Below, one piece after another: positions 34,605-42,609 of a DNA stretch of 64,000 nucleotides (its first letter is position 1; every line of letters starts with the position of its first letter). Below the pieces are notes generated by a model. The model saw only the letters and a program-made list of their open reading frames with translations, searched no databases and had not been told where the DNA came from. A program made the position numbers and the translations under genes. Origin of the DNA: Opitutia bacterium UBA4506 (GTDB lineage: Bacteria; Verrucomicrobiota; Verrucomicrobiia; Opitutales; Puniceicoccaceae); NCBI GenBank assembly GCA_002388665.1, contig DGMY01000075.1, positions 30,502-94,501 on the forward strand, given 5' to 3'.

Positions 34605-36341
34605 TTATTTTCCGCATCCGAGCAGCTTCTTCATTTCCGCCAGGTTGCGGGTATTCGCAATCTCTCCAGCCGTCAGTCCTGCCTTGCGGGCCATATCGAC
34701 GCCGTACCTCAAGTGGGCCAAGCCTTCGGGCCGATGGGCGTCTGGATTCACACAGGCCAACACTCCCTTGTCACGGGCGCGATCCCACTCACGCCAGTCC
34801 AAATCCAATCGAACCGGATGGGCGTTGATCTCAATCCACTTTCCATTCGCCGCCGCAGCGTCGATCACTTTGGCCAAATCCACTGGATACGGATCCCGCT
34901 GCAATAAGAGCCGCCCCGTGGGATGGGCCAGTAGAGTCACCGAAGGGTGCTCCAACGCTCTGATAATTCGCCGCGTCACGGTATCTTTGTCCTGTCCAAA
35001 CCCGCCTTGGTGGATGGAAGCCACGACATAGTCCATTTCCGCGAGCAACTCGTCGGAGAAATCGAGATCGCCGTCCTTTAGAATATCACATTCAGTCCCC
35101 GCGAAAATATGCACCGATGATTGTCCGGAACTATTAAATTTCCGAATTTGTTCCAGTTGCTCGTAAAGGCGTTCTTCGCTCAACCCGTTAGCCTGAAAGC
35201 TGGAGCGACTGTGATCTGCGATCCCCAAGTACTCCCAACCGAGATCCTCTGCAGCCGCAGCCATCTCTTCGAGAGTCCCTTTCCCATCTGAAGCACGCGT
35301 GTGGTTGTGCAGCGCGCCCCGAAAATCCCCGTAGGTGACCAATTCCGGGAGCTCATCCTTCTCCGATCGCTGGATCTCCCAGCCACCTTCCCGCAGCTCC
35401 GGTGGAATCCACTTCAACCCGAGCCGTTCAAACAGCCCCTCTTCATCCGCAACGGACTCGTAATCGCCGTCGCCTCCCTTCTTCTGCAAACCCCACTCGC
35501 TCAAACTCAGCCCCTGTTCGAGGGCGCGCTTGCGCATCTGGACATTGTGGTCCTTCGAACCGGTGAAATGATGAAGGGCTGCGGGGAACTCGACATCCGA
35601 GACGACCCGCAAGTCCGCCTGGAGACCTCCCTCAAAGCGAACGCTCGATTTGGTCTTCCCATGGGCCGTCACCTCCGAGACCCCATCCCGACTGACAAAC
35701 CAATCCATCACTGCCTCCGGTTCGTCCGAGGCCACAATGAAATCGAGATCACCAACGGTCTCTTTTCGACGCCGTAAACTTCCGGCGATCTCAGCCCGCT
35801 GCACCGACGGTAATTTCCGCAACCCCTCCACAACTGGGCGCGCAACCTCTTCGGCGACCGACAACAAGTGCCGTTGCGAGAATTTCTCCAAATTGTCCAA
35901 GCCCTTGAGAATCTTGGCGGCACTCTTCTCCCCAAAACCCTTCATGGATGCCACCCGACCGGACTCACAGGCCTCCCGCAACGAATCCAGCGACTCGACA
36001 CCCAACTCCTTGTGAATCTTGTGAATCGACTTCCCTCCCAGGCCGGAGATTCTGGCCATCTCTCGCAGTCCTTCCGGGACCTCCTCTCTCAGGTTGTCAT
36101 AGTAATCCAATTTGCCCGTCTGAAACAGGGTCACCACCTTCTCGGCAATCGCTTTACCGACTCCATCGATGTCTTGGAGTCGGTCCTCCTGAATCAATAC
36201 TTCCAGCGAATCCGACGTCCTTTCCAACGCCCGGGCGCCGTTCTCATAAGCCCTGATCTTAAAGGCATTCTCCCCCTTAATCTGGAGCAGAACGGCTATT
36301 TCTTCGAGAATTTCAACGATCTCATCACGGTCCTTCGGCAT
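34605..36341 (-). CDS. polX: DNA polymerase/3'-5' exonuclease PolX
   Basis: A 578-residue two-part enzyme. The N-terminal family X polymerase (about 1-315) has helix-hairpin-helix motifs (DIDGVGKAIAEKV, SGLGGKSIHKI, MKGFGEKSAAKIL) and the catalytic aspartates in GDLDFIVAS and ADLRVV. The C-terminal PHP domain (about 338-578) has metal ligands in HNHTRASDG, GIADHSR, AGTECDI, SIHQGG, LAHPTG, INAHP and NPDAHR. All are present, so the exonuclease should be active. I start at the ATG at 36341 (MPKDRDEIVEIL), as in other PolX; the frame extends to 36419. It acts in base-excision repair. Confidence 0.95.
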   Translation of the reverse strand: MPKDRDEIVEILEEIAVLLQIKGENAFKIRAYENGARALERTSDSLEVLIQEDRLQDIDGVGKAIAEKVVTLFQTGKLDYYDNLREEVPEGLREMARISGLGGKSIHKIHKELGVESLDSLREACESGRVASMKGFGEKSAAKILKGLDNLEKFSQRHLLSVAEEVARPVVEGLRKLPSVQRAEIAGSLRRRKETVGDLDFIVASDEPEAVMDWFVSRDGVSEVTAHGKTKSSVRFEGGLQADLRVVSDVEFPAALHHFTGSKDHNVQMRKRALEQGLSLSEWGLQKKGGDGDYESVADEEGLFERLGLKWIPPELREGGWEIQRSEKDELPELVTYGDFRGALHNHTRASDGKGTLEEMAAAAEDLGWEYLGIADHSRSSFQANGLSEERLYEQLEQIRKFNSSGQSSVHIFAGTECDILKDGDLDFSDELLAEMDYVVASIHQGGFGQDKDTVTRRIIRALEHPSVTLLAHPTGRLLLQRDPYPVDLAKVIDAAAANGKWIEINAHPVRLDLDWREWDRARDKGVLACVNPDAHRPEGLAHLRYGVDMARKAGLTAGEIANTRNLAEMKKLLGCGK

Positions 36342-36430
36342 GATCTCAATTTGCGGACGATCCGGGTAACTGGCAATCCGCATCGAAGAAAGTTCGACTT
36401 TCACACGCAGGTTTCCCAACGTCTCGACTC

Positions 36431-37927
36431 ATGAAATTCCTGCTCTGCCTGCTGACACTAGTCTCCGCGTTTTTCCCCGTTTCCGCCCAGGTTTTTTCCG
36501 TCGATATCGACCCATCCGATCCCCCCGAAGGCATTTTTTCTGAGGAATGGTCCGAGATGTATATCAACGGCGACAAGGTCGGCTACACCCATACGATCCT
36601 CAAGCGCCGCGGTGATGAAATCATCACGATGGAAGACAGTTTTATGAACATGGGTCGTGGTCCGACTTCGATTACGACGATTAGTACCACACATACGAAG
36701 GAATCAGTCGACGGAACCCCCATCTCGATTCTAGACGTCACCCGCGAGGGCGATCGGACAAAAACCCAGAACATTCAGTTTTCTCCCGAAGGGGCTACCA
36801 TAGAAGTGAACGATGGGGCCCGGGCCTGGACTCGCGAGATCACATTGGACCCCGGCTTCGTCCTGAGCTGGAGTTTCCTTCTGGAGCTAGTCAAACAAGA
36901 CCTCCGACCGGGGGAAGAGTTCGAAGCACACATCTATGTACCCGATATCGTGCTGGACCAGACACTCCCAATCACGACCAAATATATCGGCGAAGAGGAG
37001 ATTTCCATTCGAGGAGAAACCCACCAAGCGATCAAGATCGAGCAGACCCTTCGCTTGGTCTTTCTACCGCTCAAACTCTCCGTTTGGATAAACCACGAGG
37101 GGAAACTTCTCCTGATGGAGATGCCGATAGGAGGCATGGATATCACGTTGATTGGATCGACCGAAGAACAGGCCAAAGCCTCTTTCTCACCTCCTGATTT
37201 TTTCACGGACACGCTCATTCCACTCAACCGTTCGATCCCCGAAAATGCTTCGACCGTTACATTCACCCTACATCCTCACGGCGAGAGCATGCCTGATATT
37301 CCCGACACGGCCTACCAATCCGTCGTAAAGAATGACGATGGAACGGCCTCGGTTACCGTACGACGTGGAGAATTGCGATTCACGGAACCTTCCGCAGTCG
37401 ATCCGGCGTATCTCGAAGCTACCCCGCTGGTGGATTTCGAAGATCCGGCCATTCTCAATTTGGTCAATCAAGCCGACCTTGAAAACCTCTCTCAAGCGGA
37501 GAAAGTTCGGAAGCTCGTCGAGATCGCCGACAATGCAATTGCGATCAAATCGATGGATCTCGGCTTCGCCACCGCCTCTGAAACCGTGAAACTGAGCGAG
37601 GGAGACTGCACGGAGCACGCCCTCCTTCTAACTGCCCTCGGTCGCGCCGCTGGCATTCCCACACGGGGAGCATCCGGGGTCGTCTACTTCCCTCTCGCAC
37701 CCGACCAACCCGTAATGGGTTATCACATGTGGGCACAAATTTGGAACGGCAGCGAATGGCTCGATGTCGACGCCGCATTTGGCAGTGCCGAAACCGCTCC
37801 GATCCGGATTCTCTACTCCACTACCGACCTCTCGGATCCCACCCTCAGTGAAGACGTGCTCACGATCGCCCAGTTCCTGGGACAGACCACTATTGAAGTC
37901 GTCGATGTAACGACACCGGAAAACTAA
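36431..37927 (+). CDS. Exported transglutaminase-like protein
   Basis: A 498-residue protein with a signal peptide (MKFLLCLLTLVSAFFPVSA). The long N-terminal domain (about 25-330) is beta-rich, with a VGYTHTILKRRGDEIITMED start typical of DUF3857-like or transglutaminase-N segments. The C-terminal transglutaminase core (about 365-470) keeps the catalytic triad: Cys in EGDCTEHALLLTALGRAAGIPTR, His in GYHMWAQIW and Asp in LDVDAAF. It is probably a periplasmic protease-like or cross-linking enzyme; the substrate cannot be told from sequence. Divergent from polX. Confidence 0.83.
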   Translation: MKFLLCLLTLVSAFFPVSAQVFSVDIDPSDPPEGIFSEEWSEMYINGDKVGYTHTILKRRGDEIITMEDSFMNMGRGPTSITTISTTHTKESVDGTPISILDVTREGDRTKTQNIQFSPEGATIEVNDGARAWTREITLDPGFVLSWSFLLELVKQDLRPGEEFEAHIYVPDIVLDQTLPITTKYIGEEEISIRGETHQAIKIEQTLRLVFLPLKLSVWINHEGKLLLMEMPIGGMDITLIGSTEEQAKASFSPPDFFTDTLIPLNRSIPENASTVTFTLHPHGESMPDIPDTAYQSVVKNDDGTASVTVRRGELRFTEPSAVDPAYLEATPLVDFEDPAILNLVNQADLENLSQAEKVRKLVEIADNAIAIKSMDLGFATASETVKLSEGDCTEHALLLTALGRAAGIPTRGASGVVYFPLAPDQPVMGYHMWAQIWNGSEWLDVDAAFGSAETAPIRILYSTTDLSDPTLSEDVLTIAQFLGQTTIEVVDVTTPEN

Positions 37928-38034
37928 CGGATCCTCCTCCCGCATCAAGTACGTCGAGGTCCCTTGAGTAGCGGTATTCTCAAAATACCCCCTGAGGGAA
38001 CTCGCCGCAAATCCGAGACGATTATCGCCGGGGA
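37928..38034. other. Intergenic gap with a hairpin between convergent genes
   Basis: No gene. GGTATT/AATACC (37973-37989, 5-nt loop) is flanked by CCCT and AGGG, giving an extended imperfect stem. It may serve as the 3' end for both the transglutaminase gene and the gene at 38035-38481. There is no T-run. Confidence 0.35.
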
Positions 38035-38481
38035 TTACTCCGAGCTTTCTTTCGGAATCTTATTGTCAGTCCGAATCAGGAGGACAGGTTCCTTATTTTT
38101 GATCCAGATCCCCTGCTCCTTGAAATGGCGTGCGGTGACCGCCTCGCAAGCTTCGCCGATCGTCTCGACCGGGTAGCGGCGACCTTTCGGCGTCGCATTA
38201 TACTCGTACGCAGCGCGGATGATCTTGTCTTTGAGCAGTTGCGGACTCTCCCCTTCCGGGATCTGAACCGCCCACCCCGTAAGGTCGACACCCTCGATCT
38301 TGCCATCGGGGTCCGATACGAGAATCGCAAATTCCTTCTTTACCGGAGGCGCTTTCGGCTCCTCTTCCTTTTCCAACTCTTTATTGATGTCCTCAATGAT
38401 CTGACTGACCGTGCGAACATCGAGCTCATTGCGCTGAAGAACACGCTTCAGCAAATCCATTTCAACTTTACGAGAAGGCAT
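38035..38481 (-). CDS. Conserved-looking hypothetical protein downstream of efp
   Basis: A 148-residue protein without signal peptide or membrane segment. The N-terminal 45 residues are helical and acidic (LLKRVLQRNELDVRTVSQII, then KELEKEEEP). A compact mixed alpha/beta part follows (EFAILVSDPDGKIEGVDLTGWAVQIPE, then YEYNATPKGRRYPVETIGEACE). I do not recognise the family. I start at the ATG at 38481 because the 19 upstream codons to 38538 look random; an ATG at 38460 is also possible. It lies 129 bp after elongation factor P on the same strand. Confidence 0.65.
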   Translation of the reverse strand: MPSRKVEMDLLKRVLQRNELDVRTVSQIIEDINKELEKEEEPKAPPVKKEFAILVSDPDGKIEGVDLTGWAVQIPEGESPQLLKDKIIRAAYEYNATPKGRRYPVETIGEACEAVTARHFKEQGIWIKNKEPVLLIRTDNKIPKESSE

Positions 38482-38564
38482 ACTGTAAGGAGGTGGAAGA
38501 CAAGGCGTGGAGTCAAGAGCGACGTCACACGGACTCACTCATCCATAACCCGATTGCCAAGAGG

Positions 38565-38577
38565 CCGCTTCGAGCGG
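38565..38577. other. Hairpin CCGCT-TCG-AGCGG followed by TTTT on the + strand
   Basis: A 5-bp perfect stem with a T4 run on the + strand, between efp and the gene at 38035-38481, both of which are on the minus strand. No + strand gene ends here, so a terminator role is doubtful. Confidence 0.25.
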
Positions 38578-38610
38578 TTTTCGCCACGAGAGCGGCGCAC
38601 TGGGAAGGGC

Positions 38611-39168
38611 CTAAACCCGACCAAGGTAAGAACCGCTATCGGTACTTACCTTAATCCGATCACCCTTTTTAATAAAAAGAGGAACCTGTACCGTGAGCCC
38701 GGTAGTCGTCAAAGCCGGTTTTTGCGCGGCACTGGCGGTATCACCTCGAAGACCTTCGGGGGCCTCCGCCACATCCATCTCTACCGACGATGGCAACTGG
38801 AGCTGCACAGGGCGGTCATCCACATGGAGAATATCGTATTCCTGATTCTCGGTCAGATACGCCTTCTTGTCCTCCAACAGGTCAAAGGGGATCACGGTAT
38901 CCTCGAACGTTTCCGGATGGAGAAAATGATATCCATCCTGGTCTTCGTAGCTAAACTCCAACCGTTGGTTGTCCGTGTGCATGAACACCACCGAATCAGT
39001 CGAACGAAACTTCGTTGTCGTCGTCGAACCCGTATTCAGATTCCGCAGAGTGGTTTGCACAAAGCCGGCCTGGCGACCCTGAGTACGATGAAGCATCTCC
39101 AAAACAAGATGGGGTGCGTTCTGGTAGTCGATGACTCGGCCTTTTCGAATTTCGGTTGGTGTTGCCAT
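38611..39168 (-). CDS. efp: Elongation factor P (arginine-tip type)
   Basis: A 185-residue three-domain protein that rescues ribosomes stalled at polyproline stretches. The KOW-like domain I is followed by the OB domains (STDSVVFMHTDNQ, the FLHPETFE block and the C-terminal KKGDRIKVSTDSGSYLGRV). The tip loop reads HRTQGRQAG with Arg at position 32. This matches Arg32 of the rhamnosylated EF-P of Pseudomonas and Shewanella, not Lys34 of E. coli. I start at the ATG at 39168 (MATPTEIRKG); five extra residues are possible. No modification enzyme gene is in the window. Confidence 0.95.
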   Translation of the reverse strand: MATPTEIRKGRVIDYQNAPHLVLEMLHRTQGRQAGFVQTTLRNLNTGSTTTTKFRSTDSVVFMHTDNQRLEFSYEDQDGYHFLHPETFEDTVIPFDLLEDKKAYLTENQEYDILHVDDRPVQLQLPSSVEMDVAEAPEGLRGDTASAAQKPALTTTGLTVQVPLFIKKGDRIKVSTDSGSYLGRV

Positions 39169-39259
39169 AAAGGGGAAAAGCAAACGGGAATCTCGCCCAA
39201 TGACAAGGGGGAAGAATCAGGAAAACGCCCTCCCCTCACCCAAACCCGGCCCCCACTAC

Positions 39260-39279
39260 GTCAACTTAAATGTACCAGG
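39260..39279 (+). repeat. Dispersed 20-bp repeat, copy 5
   Basis: GTCAACTTAAATGTACCAGG, a full match to the window consensus. It lies in the divergent efp-fpg gap. CGTCAA at its left edge recurs inverted as TTGACG at 39300-39305. Confidence 0.65.
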
Positions 39280-39351
39280 TTCCTTAGTCCTCAATTTTCT
39301 TTGACGGATCGTAGAGTTGATCCGGGCGGCAAAAGGGGTTTCCTCTCCTCT

Positions 39352-40155
39352 ATGCCGGAACTCGCCGAAGTGGAATTTTACAAGCGCCAGTGGGAACCTG
39401 CTCTTGGACAGGGCGTGCGCGAGGTGATGATTCACCACGAGAATCGGGTCTTCCGTGATACTGACACGAGAGATCTAGCGGATCAGCTGCCCGGTCGAGA
39501 ATTTCGGGGCGCCCGGGCCCATGGAAAGCAGATGCTCTTCACCTTTGAGAACGATGGGTGGCTAGGCGTTCATCTCGGGATGGCGGGAAAGCTGTTTCGC
39601 CACAAACCGGAGGCCTTCGTTCGCCACAAGCACGACCATCTAGTCATCGTACTCGAGTCGGACGTACTCGTGTTCCGAGACACACGGTATTTTGGAAAAA
39701 TCCTCTGGCACCGGCGCAACGGCGAACCCGATTGGTGGACCCAAAGTGGCCCCGATCTACTTTCCGAGGAGTTTACCGCGGCCCTCTTGGAGAAATTCTT
39801 GAGACAACGGAAACGCTCTCCGATCAAGAACGTCCTTCTCGATCAGCGCTTCTTTGCCGGAATCGGAAACTGGATGGCAGATGAAATTCTCTGGCGCGCG
39901 GAGATCCACCCCATGAAATTGGCGGGCTCACTCACATCAGACGAACGCGCTCGACTGTTTACCCACACCAGAGAAGTCTGCGCGGACGCCATGAGAGTCA
40001 TCGCACCCGACTGGTCCAACCCTCCCTCCAGCTGGCTTTTCCCGCACCGATGGAAAGATGGAGGGACCTGCCCACGAACCGGAACTCCTTTGCACCGGAT
40101 CCAAGTCGGCGGTCGAACCACATGCTACTCACCGGAGCGGCAGAGGATGAGCTGA
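39352..40155 (+). CDS. Fpg/Nei family DNA glycosylase with a degenerate zinc finger
   Basis: A 267-residue base-excision repair enzyme. The N-terminal catalytic MPELAEVE has Pro2 and Glu3 (usual form MPELPEVE), the catalytic Lys lies in RAHGKQMLF near residue 57, the HLGMAGKLF strand is present, and the H2TH region contains GIGNWMADEILWRAEIHP. The C-terminal finger keeps only one of four cysteines (CPRTGTPLHRIQVGGRTTCYS); the others read Thr, Ser and Arg. The finger Arg (VGGRT) is kept. This fits a 'zincless finger' glycosylase. Start at the ATG at 39352. Whether it prefers 8-oxoG or oxidised pyrimidines is not clear. Confidence 0.88.
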   Translation: MPELAEVEFYKRQWEPALGQGVREVMIHHENRVFRDTDTRDLADQLPGREFRGARAHGKQMLFTFENDGWLGVHLGMAGKLFRHKPEAFVRHKHDHLVIVLESDVLVFRDTRYFGKILWHRRNGEPDWWTQSGPDLLSEEFTAALLEKFLRQRKRSPIKNVLLDQRFFAGIGNWMADEILWRAEIHPMKLAGSLTSDERARLFTHTREVCADAMRVIAPDWSNPPSSWLFPHRWKDGGTCPRTGTPLHRIQVGGRTTCYSPERQRMS

Positions 40156-40200
40156 TCGATGCGTCAAGGCACTCTCCGAATGGAGTTTTGCCGAAAATAC

Positions 40201-41376
40201 TCAGCCCAAACGATCCCGGAACGTCTCGTAGCCGTATCGTTTAGCCACCTCGAGAGATCCACTCTCACGCAGGACTGCGATCGACGGAAGCTGGATACCA
40301 TTGAACGTCGTATTCTTGACCATCGTATAGTGCCCCATGTCGCCAAAAACGAGCCGATCCCCGGCCTTCAATGGTTCATCGAACGAATATTCACCGATGA
40401 CATCCCCCGCCAAGCAGGTCAGCCCGCCCAGACGGTAGGTGTAAGGCTTTTCACCCGGAAGACTCGCCCCATAGATCTCGGCCCGATACGGCATCTCCAG
40501 CACATCGGGCATGTGAGCCGTGGCGGACGTATCGAGAATGGCGATCTGACCATCGTTCTCGATAATATCCAGAACGGTCGAGACGAGAACACCGGTGTTT
40601 AACCCGAAAGCTTCACCCGGCTCCAAATAAACCGTGAGCCCGGTTCTCTCGCGAAAATCCCGCACAACGCGAACCAACCGATCCACATCGTAATCGTCGC
40701 GGGTGATATGATGTCCTCCCCCGAAGTTCACCCAACTCAAGCTGGGGAAACACCATGCGAACTTCTCAACAAAGACCGCCAACGTGCGCTCCAGTGCATC
40801 AGAATTGTGTTCACAGAGAGTGTGAAAATGCAGTCCCGCGATACCATCCAGATCCGCTTCCGACAAATCTTCTGCTCGGATCCCCATCCGCGACCCGGGT
40901 GCGCACGGATCATAGAGTGGCGTGTGCCCCTCCGAATGCTCTGGGTTAACCCGCAGACCAAAATCGATCGAACTCCTACGGTCACGGACCACATCCAGCC
41001 ATCGATTTCGCTGAGAGATCGAATTAAAGACGACATGATCGACCAGCGGAATCGAAACCTCGAAATCCTCTTCACGATAGGCCGGAGCGAATAAATGAAC
41101 CTCGCCGCCCACCTCTTCCCTGGCCAAACGAGCCTCATGGGGAGAGCTCGCACAGGCGCCATCAACGTATTGGCACACCTGCGACAACAGAGGACGGCAG
41201 GCGAACCCCTTCAGAGCCAAAAGAACTTTCGCCCCACTCGCCTCCTTGACCTGCCGCATGGTTTCGAGATTCTTCCGAAACGCCCGCTCAACCATCACAT
41301 AGGACGGGCTGTCGCTCTCGGACAGAATCTGCTGCAGCTCGGACTCTGCAGGGAACTGAATCGAGAGTTCGCTCAA
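40201..41376 (-). CDS. nspC: Carboxynorspermidine decarboxylase
   Basis: A 391-residue fold-type III PLP enzyme that decarboxylates carboxy(nor)spermidine to (nor)spermidine. The PLP lysine is in VLLALKGFACRPLLS. Further features: DGACASSPHEARLAREEVGG, GLHFHTLCEHNSDALERTL, FGGGHHITRDDYDVDRL, LEPGEAFGLNTGVLVSTVLDI and YRLGGLTCLAGDVIGEY. I use the TTG at 41376, which overlaps the upstream stop (TTGA) and has GGAG eight bases before it. A GTG at 41400 would add eight residues. It forms a unit with the dehydrogenase gene. Confidence 0.92.
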   Translation of the reverse strand: MSELSIQFPAESELQQILSESDSPSYVMVERAFRKNLETMRQVKEASGAKVLLALKGFACRPLLSQVCQYVDGACASSPHEARLAREEVGGEVHLFAPAYREEDFEVSIPLVDHVVFNSISQRNRWLDVVRDRRSSIDFGLRVNPEHSEGHTPLYDPCAPGSRMGIRAEDLSEADLDGIAGLHFHTLCEHNSDALERTLAVFVEKFAWCFPSLSWVNFGGGHHITRDDYDVDRLVRVVRDFRERTGLTVYLEPGEAFGLNTGVLVSTVLDIIENDGQIAILDTSATAHMPDVLEMPYRAEIYGASLPGEKPYTYRLGGLTCLAGDVIGEYSFDEPLKAGDRLVFGDMGHYTMVKNTTFNGIQLPSIAVLRESGSLEVAKRYGYETFRDRLG

Positions 41377-42557
41377 ACTGGTAGCTCCACACGGGTCCAC
41401 GGGAGACCGTACTGGTTGAGAGCATCCATAAATGGATCCGGATCGAGCTGCTCCATATTAAAGACCCCCTGCCCCGACCAGTTGCCCGTCATCATCATCT
41501 TCGCCCCGATCATGGCGGGAACGCCAGTCGTATACGAAATCGCCTGAGACTTCACCTCCGCGTAGCAGTCTTCATGATTACAGATATTGTAAACGTAGAC
41601 CTTCTTCCGCTTGCCGTCCTTCACACCCTCAGCGATGCAACCGATGCAAGTACGACCCTTGGTCTTCGGCCCCAAACTTGCCGGGTCCGGAAGAACCGCC
41701 TTCAAAAACTGCAACGGGATGATCGACTGGCCCTCATACTCGACAGGATCGATCCGAGTCATGCCGACATTCTGCAACACTTCCAAATGCTTCAGATAGT
41801 TCTCGGAGAAAGTCATCCAAAAGCGCGCGCTCCTGAGTCCCGGAATGTTCTTCGTCAACGATTCCAGCTCTTCGTGATACATCCGGTAGATGTTCATCGG
41901 CCCAATCCCTTCCGGGAAGTCGAAAGACTGGCTCGTCGAGAGGGCGGGCGACTCGACCCATTCTCCGTTCTCGAAATGGCGGCAGGGGGCGGTTACCTCA
42001 CGGATATTAATTTCCGGATTAAAGTTGGTGGCAAAAGGCATCCCATGATTGCCGGCATTGGCATCAATAATATCCAGCTCATGGATCTCATCAAAATCGT
42101 GCTTCGCCAACCACGCGGTAAACACGTTGGTCACGCCCGGATCGAACCCCGAACCCAGAAGGGCCATGAGTCCCTTCTCCTTAAAGCGATCCTGATAGGC
42201 CCATTGCCATGAGTACTCAAACTTAGCGGTTTCCGGCGGCTCATAATTAGCCGTATCCAGATAGTGGACACCCGCATTGAGGCAGGCATCCATAATCGAC
42301 AAGTCCTGATACGGCAGGGCGACATTGATCACCAAATCCGGTTTCTCTTTCTCAAGAAACTGGCTCAACGCCGGAACGTCGTCGGCATCGATCTGAGCCG
42401 TTCGGATCTCGCGATCAATCTGCGAGGCAATCGCCTGGCATTTTGATTCTGTGCGACTGGCCAGAACGATTTCCTCAAAAACTTCGGGAACTTGCGCGCA
42501 TTTGTGAGCGACAACGCCGCCCACTCCACCCGCACCAATGATGATCACTTTTGCCAT
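41373..42557 (-). CDS. Carboxynorspermidine synthase / saccharopine dehydrogenase family
   Basis: A 394-residue NADPH-dependent enzyme of the LYS9/saccharopine dehydrogenase fold. The N-terminal Rossmann motif is VIIIGAGGVGGVVAHKCAQ. Other family blocks are NVALPYQDLSIMDACLNAGVHYLDTANYE, GFDPGVTNVFTAWLAKH and TTGVPAMIGAKMMM. Lying next to nspC and speA points to carboxynorspermidine/carboxyspermidine synthase, condensing aspartate semialdehyde with a diamine. This family is easily misnamed saccharopine dehydrogenase. It overlaps nspC by four bases. Confidence 0.88.
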   Translation of the reverse strand: MAKVIIIGAGGVGGVVAHKCAQVPEVFEEIVLASRTESKCQAIASQIDREIRTAQIDADDVPALSQFLEKEKPDLVINVALPYQDLSIMDACLNAGVHYLDTANYEPPETAKFEYSWQWAYQDRFKEKGLMALLGSGFDPGVTNVFTAWLAKHDFDEIHELDIIDANAGNHGMPFATNFNPEINIREVTAPCRHFENGEWVESPALSTSQSFDFPEGIGPMNIYRMYHEELESLTKNIPGLRSARFWMTFSENYLKHLEVLQNVGMTRIDPVEYEGQSIIPLQFLKAVLPDPASLGPKTKGRTCIGCIAEGVKDGKRKKVYVYNICNHEDCYAEVKSQAISYTTGVPAMIGAKMMMTGNWSGQGVFNMEQLDPDPFMDALNQYGLPWTRVELPV

Positions 42558-42609
42558 AAAAAACCGCTATCAGTTTATAGTTGAATCGCAAGAGGAAGAA
42601 TCGAACAAA

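Noticed and set aside
38125..39351. Long upstream extension of the Fpg/Nei frame
   Set aside because: It runs antisense through efp and the 38035 gene. The conserved MPELAEVE start at 39352 is required for catalysis by Pro2.
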